From NCBI RefSeq assembly GCF_024684275.1, contig NZ_JAIKXF010000084.1:1-5233 (forward strand): a DNA stretch of 5,233 nt. The letters are read 5' to 3'. Both the position numbers and the translations under genes were made by a program. This stretch comes from Ruminococcus sp. (GTDB taxonomy: Bacteria; Bacillota_A; Clostridia; Oscillospirales; Ruminococcaceae). Below are positions 1 to 5,233 of this stretch, one piece after another; position 1 is the first letter of the stretch, and every line of letters begins with the position of its first letter. The notes under the pieces are model-generated. The model saw only the letters and a program-made list of their open reading frames with translations, ran no database searches and was not told where the DNA came from.

Positions 1-16
1 CATAATTAATACTCCA
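1..16 (-). promoter_or_regulatory. Possible ribosome binding site and start codon of a divergent gene leaving the window
   Basis: Read on the minus strand, TTGGAG is followed after 8 bases by ATG, whose last base is position 1, so any gene would lie almost wholly outside the window. The spacing is ideal for a Gram-positive start. A second in-frame ATG lies 30 bases upstream (minus strand, 33-31), preceded at poor spacing by AAGG. The frame is open from about position 93 down to the edge. No protein can be identified from so few codons. A possible minus-strand promoter further right (162-190) supports the idea, but this remains inference. Confidence 0.35.
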
Positions 17-146
17 ATCTGCCTCAAAGGCATAACCTTACAATTTCTTACTTTACATTTTAACACATTATTCTGTAAAAGTAAAGTCTTTTTTTACTTA
101 AAAGAAATTACTCAAGAACAAAATAAATATATAATAAGAAAAAGAC

Positions 147-160
147 TACACCTTTGTGTA
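147..160. repeat. Small inverted repeat TACAC-CTTT-GTGTA at the predicted leftward start
   Basis: Two perfect 5-base arms flank a 4-base centre. The repeat lies just downstream of the candidate minus-strand -10 box (167-162), over the predicted start near 155. It could be an operator or a 5'-end hairpin of the leader. It does not share sequence with the similar repeat at the lon start. Confidence 0.3.
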
Positions 161-161
161 T

Positions 162-190
162 ATCATACCACATTCTTAACAAAAAGTAAA
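162..190 (-). promoter_or_regulatory. Candidate sigma-A promoter pointing left (divergent from lon)
   Basis: On the minus strand, TTTACT (190-185, 4 of 6 matches to TTGACA) is followed by a 17-base spacer and TATGAT (167-162, 5 of 6 matches to TATAAT). TGG just before the -10 gives an extended -10 motif. Transcription would start near 155 and leave a leader of about 150 bases before the possible ATG at 3. The region is AT-rich, so chance matches are easy to find, but spacing, extended -10 and downstream start site agree with each other. Confidence 0.4.
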
Positions 191-275
191 GTGATTTTTT
201 TCGGAATCGCAAATTTTGGCGTTACATACCAAATAATCACAATATTTCGTCTATTTCAACAATAATTAATGTTAA

Positions 276-305
276 TTGACTGTTAAAGCCCATAATTTGT
301 ATCAG
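276..305 (+). promoter_or_regulatory. Weak secondary promoter candidate upstream of lon
   Basis: TTGACT (276-281) matches the -35 consensus at 5 of 6 positions and is followed 18 bases later by TATCAG (300-305), 4 of 6 to the -10. Its -10 overlaps the left arm of the inverted repeat at 300-329. The better promoter lies downstream at 363-391, so this one may be silent or minor. Confidence 0.2.
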
Positions 306-329
306 CATTTAATCAGATGCAAGCTGATA
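300..329. repeat. Inverted repeat TATCAGC-N16-GCTGATA upstream of the lon promoter
   Basis: The arms at 300-306 and 323-329 are perfect 7-base complements. A further ATCAG copy lies between them at 312-316. The centre is about 84 bases upstream of the predicted lon transcription start. It could be a binding site for a regulator. It is too loosely spaced to be a good terminator and has no T-tract. No known operator was recognised. Confidence 0.35.
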
Positions 330-362
330 TTATAAATTCATTTTATCTCTGCAATACAGGGG

Positions 363-391
363 TTGAATTTTTTATTGTTTTATAGTATAAT
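363..391 (+). promoter_or_regulatory. Sigma-A type promoter of the lon-engB-lysA operon
   Basis: TTGAAT (363-368, 4 of 6 to TTGACA) and a perfect TATAAT (386-391) are separated by exactly 17 bases. The predicted start is near 398, giving a leader of about 48 bases before the lon ATG. It is the best promoter in the window and the only convincing one in front of the three plus-strand genes. The short inverted repeat at 398-411 sits right on the predicted start. Confidence 0.75.
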
Positions 392-397
392 GATTTA

Positions 398-411
398 GAA
401 CAGTTTTGTTC
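398..411. promoter_or_regulatory. Small inverted repeat GAACA-GTTT-TGTTC at the lon transcription start
   Basis: Two perfect 5-base arms flank a 4-base centre, starting 7 bases after the -10 box. The position suits a repressor operator. It could equally form a small hairpin at the very 5' end of the transcript, or be chance in AT-rich DNA. It resembles the Gram-positive LexA box, but that has GAAC-N4-GTTC and here the spacing is 6. Confidence 0.35.
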
Positions 412-431
412 AACAGGATATGATAAATAGA

Positions 432-443
432 AATGCGGTGATC
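432..443 (+). promoter_or_regulatory. Ribosome binding site of lon with a long 3'-shifted anti-SD match
   Basis: AATGCGGTGATC matches AAGGAGGTGATC, the full complement of the 16S rRNA tail, at 10 of 12 positions. The purine core GGAGG itself is degraded, and the uninterrupted match is GGTGATC, ending 2 bases before the ATG. This alignment fixes the lon start at 446. Confidence 0.6.
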
Positions 444-445
444 TT

Positions 446-2788
446 ATGGAACAAACCATTAAAAGCGATAAAAATATAGAGGAGTCAAATATTCTTTATA
501 CTGTAGCGATGAGAGGTCTTGTTGCATTTCCGAAAATGGTTATGCATTTTGACGTTTCACGCAGCAAGTCAATGGCAGCGGTCGAGCGTTCGCTCAAGGA
601 AGGCGGCAAGCTCTTTCTTGTTACTCAGCATGAGGCTTATATAGATAATCCCAAGGCGTCCGATCTTTACAAAGTCGGCGTGGTAGCCGAGATAAAGCAG
701 GTGCTCAAGCTGCCTGATAATATAATGAAAGTCCTTGTTGAAGGTATTTACAAGGCTAATCTTGTAAGGCTCATCGACGACGGTGAAGTTTTAAAGGCGG
801 AAGTAAAGCGCACCCCTACGTATTCAAGGGCAAAGTTCGACGAGGTCGAATCGGAAGCACTCATGCGTTCGATAAAGGACGTTTTTGAGAGATATGCTTC
901 ATTTTTTCCGAAGATGCCGAAGGAGCTTCTTAACTCAATAATGACTCAGGATTCTCCTCTGAAGCTTTTTGAGACTGTGACCTTCAACTGTAATCTTAAT
1001 TACCGTGACAAGCAGACTCTCCTCGAGGAGACCAATATCATAAACAAGCTTTCCGTGCTTTTTGCCTGCCTTACATCAGAGGTGGAGATACTCGAGCTTG
1101 AAAATCTTATCAACGAGCAGACCAAAAACAGCATAGATAAAGGGCAGAAGGAGTTCTATCTCCGTGAGCAGCTCAGAGTTATTCAGGAGCAGCTCGGTGA
1201 GGACGAGGCTGAGGAAGCCTTCGGCTATATCAATGATATTATGGATCTCAAAATGGACGAAAAGGGCAAGGAAAAGCTCCTCAAGGAAGCTGATAAGCTC
1301 ACAAAGCTGCCGCCTGCGTCCCAGGAAGCCTTTGTTATCAAGAATTATCTTGATACGGTCCTCGATCTGCCGTGGGGCAAGTATACAAAAGCCAAGCTCT
1401 CAATGGACAAGGCGGAGGCTGTTCTCGAAAAGGATCATTACGGTCTGAAAAAGGTCAAGGAACGTATACTTGAATTCCTTGCCGTACATATGCTCAATCC
1501 CGAGATAAAGGGACAGATCATCTGTCTCGCAGGCCCTCCCGGTATAGGAAAGACCTCCATTGCCAAGTCTATCGCCAAGGCAATGGGCAGAAAGTATGCC
1601 AGAGTTTCTCTCGGAGGCGTTCGTGATGAAGCCGATATCAGAGGCCACAGAAAAACGTACGTCGGAGCTATGCCCGGACGTGTCATTACTGCTATAACAC
1701 AGGCAGGCTCTGCAAATCCGCTCATACTTTTTGACGAGATCGACAAGCTTTGCAGCGATATAAAGGGCGATCCGTCGTCGGCAATGCTCGAAGTACTTGA
1801 CGCTGAGCAGAACTATGCATTCAGAGATCATTTTATAGAAGTTCCTTTTGATCTGAGCAAGGCAGTCTTTATTACGACTGCCAACAATGTCAGCGCTATC
1901 CCCGCGCCTCTGCTCGACAGAATGGAAGTGATAGAGCTTTCAAGCTATACGGCTGAGGAAAAGTTCCATATCGCCAAGGAGCATCTTATACCCAAGCAGC
2001 TCAAGGAGCACGGTCTCAAGGCTTCACAGCTGAAAATAGCTGATGACGCCATCAATGAGCTCATACAGTATTATACCAAGGAAGCGGGCGTGCGTTCCCT
2101 TGAAAGGTGCATAGCTTCACTTTGCAGAAAGACTGCCAAGAAGATAGCTGCGGACGAGATAAAGAAGGCAACTGTCAAAGCCAAGGATCTTAATGATCTC
2201 CTCGGAATCAGAAAGTATATCGGAGACCTATCATCAAAGAAGGATCAGGTCGGCGTTGTGAACGGACTTGCATGGACATCCGTAGGCGGCGTTCTCATGC
2301 CCATAGAAGTTCTGATAATGCAGGGTACGGGAAAGATCGAAGTGACAGGTTCACTGGGCGATGTTATGAAGGAAAGTTCAAAGATAGCTGTAAGCTATGT
2401 GAGAAGTATTGCCGACAAGTACAAGATAGATCCTGATTTTTATAAAAACAAGGATATCCACATACACGCCCCCGAGGGAGCTGTTCCTAAGGACGGACCG
2501 TCGGCAGGCGTTACCATGACGACAGCTCTGCTGTCGGCTCTTTCTGGTATAAAGGTAAGAGCTGATGTGGCTATGACAGGTGAGATAACTCTTCACGGAA
2601 AGGTACTTCCTATCGGCGGACTTCGTGAAAAGACAATGGCTGCTTACAAGGCAGGCATAAAGAAAGTTATAATCCCTGTTGAAAACAAGCCCGATCTTGA
2701 AGAAGTGGATCAGGCAGTCAAGGATGCTGTCGAATTTGTTTTCGCATCGGAACTCAAGGACGTTTTTGATGCTGCTCTTATAAAGTGA
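446..2788 (+). CDS. lon: ATP-dependent protease La (Lon, LonA type)
   Basis: Lon is a cytoplasmic ATP-driven protease that unfolds and degrades damaged proteins and some regulators. At 780 residues it has normal LonA length. It begins with the LON substrate-binding domain (about 15-210), then a helical linker with the conserved FYLREQLRVIQEQLGED (237-253). The AAA+ module follows: Walker A GPPGIGKTS (363-371, K369), Walker B LILFDE (426-431), sensor-1 asparagines 480-481, arginine finger R492 in LLDRME, and sensor-2 R550 in GVRSLER. The S16 protease domain carries the catalytic serine S686 in KDGPSAG and lysine K729 in GLREK, 43 residues apart as in Escherichia coli Lon (S679/K722). No membrane segment is visible, which excludes LonB. 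It is the first gene of the operon, under the promoter at 363-391. No known heat-shock operator is seen. Confidence 0.97.
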   Translation: MEQTIKSDKNIEESNILYTVAMRGLVAFPKMVMHFDVSRSKSMAAVERSLKEGGKLFLVTQHEAYIDNPKASDLYKVGVVAEIKQVLKLPDNIMKVLVEGIYKANLVRLIDDGEVLKAEVKRTPTYSRAKFDEVESEALMRSIKDVFERYASFFPKMPKELLNSIMTQDSPLKLFETVTFNCNLNYRDKQTLLEETNIINKLSVLFACLTSEVEILELENLINEQTKNSIDKGQKEFYLREQLRVIQEQLGEDEAEEAFGYINDIMDLKMDEKGKEKLLKEADKLTKLPPASQEAFVIKNYLDTVLDLPWGKYTKAKLSMDKAEAVLEKDHYGLKKVKERILEFLAVHMLNPEIKGQIICLAGPPGIGKTSIAKSIAKAMGRKYARVSLGGVRDEADIRGHRKTYVGAMPGRVITAITQAGSANPLILFDEIDKLCSDIKGDPSSAMLEVLDAEQNYAFRDHFIEVPFDLSKAVFITTANNVSAIPAPLLDRMEVIELSSYTAEEKFHIAKEHLIPKQLKEHGLKASQLKIADDAINELIQYYTKEAGVRSLERCIASLCRKTAKKIAADEIKKATVKAKDLNDLLGIRKYIGDLSSKKDQVGVVNGLAWTSVGGVLMPIEVLIMQGTGKIEVTGSLGDVMKESSKIAVSYVRSIADKYKIDPDFYKNKDIHIHAPEGAVPKDGPSAGVTMTTALLSALSGIKVRADVAMTGEITLHGKVLPIGGLREKTMAAYKAGIKKVIIPVENKPDLEEVDQAVKDAVEFVFASELKDVFDAALIK

Positions 2789-2790
2789 CC

Positions 2791-2797
2791 AAGGAGG
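2791..2797 (+). promoter_or_regulatory. Strong ribosome binding site that fixes the GTG start of engB
   Basis: AAGGAGG lies 8 bases before GTG at 2806 and begins two bases after the lon stop codon. There is no nearby in-frame ATG, so the strong site and the GTG settle the start. Confidence 0.85.
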
Positions 2798-2805
2798 AAG
2801 TCTGA

Positions 2806-3411
2806 GTGAGGCTTAATTACAATAAGGCTGAATTTACAGCTGCATACGGAAAGTTTTCGCAGCTTCCTACGTCTGACAGGATAGAGATAGCCTTTGCGGG
2901 ACATTCCAACGTGGGCAAATCAACGCTGATAAACAAGCTCTTTAACCGCAAGAACCTTGCAAGAGTAAGCTCTGTTCCCGGAAAAACGGCTACCATAAAC
3001 TTTTACGGGCTTGACAACATCTACTTTGTCGATCTTCCGGGATACGGATACGCGAAGGTGGCAAAGTCGGAAAAAGAGCGCTGGGCAGGACTTATAGAGG
3101 GATATCTCGGTTCTGACAGGGATATACGGCTTGTGTTCATGCTTGTTGATATGCGCCATGCTCCCACGAGCGATGATGTTCACATGATAAATTTCCTTAT
3201 AGATACGGAAATGCCTTTTGTGCTCGTACTGACAAAGGCTGACAAGCTCAATAAAACGGAGCGTGAAAAGCGCATGGAAGCTTTCAGGAGCGAGATACCC
3301 TGCTTTGATGATATCCATTCCATCCCCTTTTCGTCGCAGACCTTTGAAGGAGTAGAGGAGCTCAGGCAGATAGTTGAAGATATTGCTGACGACAATGACG
3401 TCGTTGCATAA
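2806..3411 (+). CDS. engB: Ribosome biogenesis GTP-binding protein EngB/YsxC (YihA)
   Basis: EngB is a small TRAFAC-class GTPase needed for late assembly of the 50S ribosomal subunit, and is essential in several bacteria. The 201-residue length is typical. The G motifs appear in order: P-loop GHSNVGKST (32-40), the switch I segment PGKTATINFY (58-67, T61/T63), G3 DLPGYGYAKV (76-85), G4 TKADK (143-147), and G5 in PFSSQTFEG (174-182). The family more often has GRSNVGKS, so histidine 33 is a mild variation. The start is GTG. The gene follows lon by 17 bases and is translated from its own strong site, so the two are surely cotranscribed. The lon-ysxC pairing is also known in Bacillus subtilis. 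The gene ends in tandem in-frame stops TAA TAA (3409-3414). Confidence 0.96.
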   Translation: MRLNYNKAEFTAAYGKFSQLPTSDRIEIAFAGHSNVGKSTLINKLFNRKNLARVSSVPGKTATINFYGLDNIYFVDLPGYGYAKVAKSEKERWAGLIEGYLGSDRDIRLVFMLVDMRHAPTSDDVHMINFLIDTEMPFVLVLTKADKLNKTEREKRMEAFRSEIPCFDDIHSIPFSSQTFEGVEELRQIVEDIADDNDVVA

Positions 3412-3423
3412 TAAAACAAACCT

Positions 3424-3430
3424 GAAAGGA
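3424..3430 (+). promoter_or_regulatory. Ribosome binding site that decides the lysA start
   Basis: GAAAGGA ends 8 bases before ATG at 3439. The earlier in-frame ATG at 3430 overlaps this site by one base and has no usable Shine-Dalgarno sequence of its own, so 3439 is the likely start. Confidence 0.7.
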
Positions 3431-3438
3431 TGTTAAAA

Positions 3439-4737
3439 ATGTTTGTATCCGAAAATCTGAGCGTCAATGCCGCAGGACATCTTGCTGTCGGCGGGGTTGA
3501 CACGGTGGAACTTGCCAAAGAGTATGGCACTCCGCTTTATGTCATGGATGAACAGGTCGTCAGAAAAAGCCTCAGGCTCTTCCATGACAGCATGAACAAG
3601 CACTACGGCGGCAGGGGAGAAGTTCACTACGCAAGCAAGGCTTTTTCCTGCATGGAGATGTGCAGGATAGTTGCAAGCGAAGGCGACGGACTTGACGCTG
3701 TATCTATAGGAGAGCTTTATACTGCTGTAAAAGCAGGATTTCCTATGGAAAAAGTCGGCTTCCACGGCAACAACAAGACCAATGAGGAACTGGAATATGC
3801 CGTTGAGGTCGGTGTCGGACATATCATAGTCGACAATATCAGTGAGCTTCACAGACTTGAAAAAATAGCCGCAAAAAAGAACGCTCAGCCTAAGATAATG
3901 TTCCGCATCAAGCCCGGAATAGACGCTCATACCCATGATTTCGTTAGGACAGGACAGATCGACAGCAAATTCGGCTTTGCTCTTGAAACAGGAGAAGCCT
4001 TTGAAGCTGTAAAGGAAGCTGTAAGCTGCAAAAATGTAAGTCTTTTCGGACTTCACTGTCATATAGGTTCGCAGATCTTTGATATTGCTCCTTTTGAGGA
4101 AGCTGCAAAGGTGATGCTCGGATTTATCGCAAAGATAAAGAATGAACTGGGTTATGAGATCGAAGGTCTCAATCTTGGCGGCGGATTCGGCATCAAGTAC
4201 GTAGACGAAAATGATCCGAAGCCCTTTGAGGTCTATCTTGAAAAGGTGTCTGAGGCGGTAAAAGCTGAATGTGAAAAGCTTGGATTAAAGCTCCCGAAAA
4301 TGTTTATCGAGCCCGGACGTTCGATCGCAGGTCCTGCGGGTATAACCCTTTATACAGTAGGTGCACGCAAGGTGATACCGAATATAAGGACATATGTATC
4401 TGTTGACGGCGGTATGGCTGATAATCCGAGGTATATCCTTTACGGTTCCGAGTATGATGCAGTCGTTGCCAATAAGGCGGGTGAAGAGAGGAATGAAAAA
4501 GTTACCATCGCGGGAAAGTGCTGCGAGAGCGGCGACCTTATCGGTGAGAATATGCCTCTTCAGCACGCAGAGTCAGGTGATATCATCGCTGTTTGTGCAA
4601 CAGGAGCATATAACTACTCTATGTCATCGAATTACAACAGACTTCAGAAGCCTGCTGTTGTTTTTGTAAAAAACGGAAAATCGAGGATCGCTGTCAAGAG
4701 AGAAACACTTGACGACATCATCCGAAACGATATATGA
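3439..4737 (+). CDS. lysA: Diaminopimelate decarboxylase (LysA)
   Basis: LysA removes CO2 from meso-2,6-diaminopimelate to give L-lysine, the last step of lysine synthesis, using pyridoxal phosphate (PLP). It is a fold-type III (alanine racemase-like) dimer in the cytoplasm. From the chosen ATG it has 432 residues, normal for the family; the upstream ATG at 3430 would add three. Visible motifs are the PLP-lysine in HYASKAF (K67), HCHIGSQ (206-212), the glycine loop GGGFGIKY (247-254) for the PLP phosphate, EPGRS (291-295), CESGD (362-366) with the cysteine completing the partner active site, and GAYNYSMSSNYN (389-400) with Y391. Together these favour DAP decarboxylase over the related ornithine or arginine enzymes. 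It follows engB by 27 bases with no terminator, promoter or room for a lysine riboswitch, so expression probably depends on the lon promoter. Confidence 0.95.
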   Translation: MFVSENLSVNAAGHLAVGGVDTVELAKEYGTPLYVMDEQVVRKSLRLFHDSMNKHYGGRGEVHYASKAFSCMEMCRIVASEGDGLDAVSIGELYTAVKAGFPMEKVGFHGNNKTNEELEYAVEVGVGHIIVDNISELHRLEKIAAKKNAQPKIMFRIKPGIDAHTHDFVRTGQIDSKFGFALETGEAFEAVKEAVSCKNVSLFGLHCHIGSQIFDIAPFEEAAKVMLGFIAKIKNELGYEIEGLNLGGGFGIKYVDENDPKPFEVYLEKVSEAVKAECEKLGLKLPKMFIEPGRSIAGPAGITLYTVGARKVIPNIRTYVSVDGGMADNPRYILYGSEYDAVVANKAGEERNEKVTIAGKCCESGDLIGENMPLQHAESGDIIAVCATGAYNYSMSSNYNRLQKPAVVFVKNGKSRIAVKRETLDDIIRNDI

Positions 4738-4742
4738 AAATT

Positions 4743-4777
4743 AAGGCGTGAAAAGCAAACTGCTTTTCACGCCTTTT
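4743..4777. terminator. Bidirectional intrinsic terminator between lysA and the radical SAM gene
   Basis: A perfect 14-base stem (arms 4743-4756 and 4762-4775, AAGGCGTGAAAAGC and its complement) closes a 5-base loop. One extra A-T pair can reduce the loop to 3. Reading right, the stem runs into TTTT (4774-4777). Reading left, it runs into TTAATTTT. It therefore ends transcription from both convergent sides. The last two codons and the stop of the minus-strand gene lie inside the right arm. Confidence 0.9.
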
Positions 4778-5233
4778 GAATGTATGATCTGCCCTGCCAT
4801 GTGTCAAGCTCGGCAAGTCTTTTGTCGATGCCGCCGAGGACCGCGATCTTGTCTGCGCTCCACATGGGAGCTATGAGCTTTGATTTGTCTCCGTCGCCCG
4901 TGATACGCTCTATGACTGTTTCGGGTGGCAGAAGTTCGAGCTGTTTTACGATAATATCAATGTATTCGCTGCGTTCAAGGAGACGGAACTCTTTTTTTCC
5001 ATACATATCGGCAAGAACTGTTCCTTTTATAACGTGAAGCATCTGGAGCTTTACCGCTTCGGGAGCAAGTCTTGCGGCTTCTTCTGCTGTTTTTATCATC
5101 ATTTCGGGAGTTTCATTAGGAAGCCCATTGATAATATGTATACAGGTGCGTATCCCGCCTGATCTCAGTCTGTAAAAGCCCTCGCAGAACTCTTCGTGAG
5201 AATAGCAGCGGTTTATGAGCTTTAATGTACTTT
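4767..5233 (-). CDS. TIGR01212-family radical SAM protein (YtqA/YhcC-like), C-terminal half
   Basis: Only the C-terminal 155 or so residues are in the window. The family runs to about 310-320, so the N-terminal part with the CxxxCxxC iron-sulfur motif lies beyond the right edge. The frame is open to the edge; the ATG at 5102 is internal, because family-like sequence continues upstream of it: TLKLINRCYSHEEF, then GIRTCIHIINGLPNETPE. Downstream come KLQMLHVIKGTVLADMY, LLPPETVIERITGDGDKSKL, IAPMWSADK and the terminal DTWQGRSY. These match the TIGR01212/YtqA pattern (Elp3-like radical SAM). The precise reaction is uncertain from this sequence. The gene converges on lysA with 29 bases between stops and is not part of that operon. 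Its stop codon (4769-4767) is inside the shared terminator stem. Confidence 0.9.
   Translation of the reverse strand, partial: STLKLINRCYSHEEFCEGFYRLRSGGIRTCIHIINGLPNETPEMMIKTAEEAARLAPEAVKLQMLHVIKGTVLADMYGKKEFRLLERSEYIDIIVKQLELLPPETVIERITGDGDKSKLIAPMWSADKIAVLGGIDKRLAELDTWQGRSYIQKA

Larger units (their letters stand above)
77..192 (+). repeat. Direct repeat AAAAGTAAAGT, two copies 105 bases apart
   Basis: Identical 11-base copies occur at 77-87 and 182-192. The right copy overlaps the -35 box of the candidate leftward promoter. A partial inverted version, ACTTTAC, lies at 50-56, and a complementary TTTACTT at 93-99 pairs with part of the left copy. The low-complexity base composition makes chance likely, so the call is tentative. 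Confidence 0.3.
1..445. other. Long AT-rich intergenic region upstream of lon
   Basis: This stretch holds no convincing complete gene on either strand. It carries the lon promoter near its right end, a candidate leftward promoter, and short repeats: an 11-base direct repeat, two 5-4-5 inverted repeats and a 7-base inverted repeat. I saw no CIRCE element (TTAGCACTC inverted repeat) and no CtsR heptad repeats (GGTCAAA), the operators expected for heat-shock control of protease genes in many Firmicutes. No tRNA or riboswitch was recognised. In Bacillus subtilis clpX and lonB precede lonA. Here lon instead starts its own transcription unit. Confidence 0.7.

Noticed and set aside
79..99. Hairpin AAGTAAA / TTTACTT as a terminator for an upstream gene
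   Set aside because: The 7-base stem is almost all A-T, the loop is 7 bases, and no T-run follows the stem on the plus strand and only a short one on the minus strand. It is not a credible terminator.
208..221. Near-palindrome CGCAAATTTTGGCG in the spacer
   Set aside because: One mismatched pair in a 14-base sequence, no promoter placed close enough to explain it, and AT-rich centre. It is too weak to call a site.
398..411. LexA (SOS) box at the lon start
   Set aside because: The Gram-positive LexA site needs GAAC-N4-GTTC. Here the half-sites are 6 bases apart, so I do not call it LexA.
1400..1831. Long antisense open frame (143 codons) within lon
   Set aside because: It lies wholly inside the AAA+ coding region of lon, resembles no known protein, and is explained by codon bias of the gene on the other strand.
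3430..3438. lysA start at the upstream ATG (three more residues)
   Set aside because: That ATG overlaps the GAAAGGA ribosome binding site, which is correctly spaced only for ATG 3439.
3412..3438. Lysine (L-box) riboswitch before lysA
   Set aside because: The gap after engB is 27 bases, far too short for a lysine riboswitch, and no such structure is seen at the lon leader either.
3433..4062. Antisense open frame of 209 codons over lysA
   Set aside because: lysA on the plus strand shows every catalytic motif of its family. The antisense product shows no recognisable domain and has no ribosome binding site that I could see.
4767..5102. A complete small gene of 111 codons starting at ATG 5102
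   Set aside because: The reading frame continues upstream to the window edge with conserved TIGR01212-family sequence, so this ATG is an internal methionine.

Overview
This window looks like chromosomal housekeeping sequence from a low-to-moderate GC Gram-positive bacterium of the class Clostridia. My best guess is a Ruminococcus-like member of the Oscillospiraceae. The evidence is the lon-engB gene pairing typical of Firmicutes, strong Shine-Dalgarno sites, a sigma-A type promoter (TTGAAT-17 bp-TATAAT), an AT-rich spacer beside moderate-GC genes, and protein sequences of clostridial character. The genus is inference only.

Layout: positions 1-445 form a long AT-rich spacer with no complete gene. 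It holds a convincing promoter for lon, a second possible promoter pointing left, and several short inverted or direct repeats. At the left edge there is a Shine-Dalgarno site and an ATG on the minus strand, which may be the start of a divergent gene outside the window. Next comes a tightly packed plus-strand cluster: lon (ATP-dependent protease La, 446-2788), engB/ysxC (ribosome-assembly GTPase, 2806-3411) and lysA (diaminopimelate decarboxylase, best start 3439, ending 4737). The gaps are only 17 and 27 bases, with no terminator or promoter visible between the genes, so they are probably one operon read from the lon promoter. A strong hairpin at 4743-4777 closes the operon and also works for the convergent gene on the other side. 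That gene (minus strand, 4767 to the right edge) is the C-terminal half of a TIGR01212-family (YtqA/YhcC-like) radical SAM protein.

How the genes fit together: Lon degrades misfolded and regulatory proteins, and EngB helps build the 50S ribosomal subunit. The two are neighbours in many Firmicutes. LysA makes lysine from meso-diaminopimelate, the last step of the pathway. Its place directly behind engB, without its own leader or room for a lysine riboswitch, suggests that it is expressed with the quality-control genes.

All four proteins keep their key residues and look intact within the window. I found no mobile element, CRISPR array, RNA gene, defence system or other evidently new system. 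The points worth a second look are in the spacer and at the convergent gene ends.
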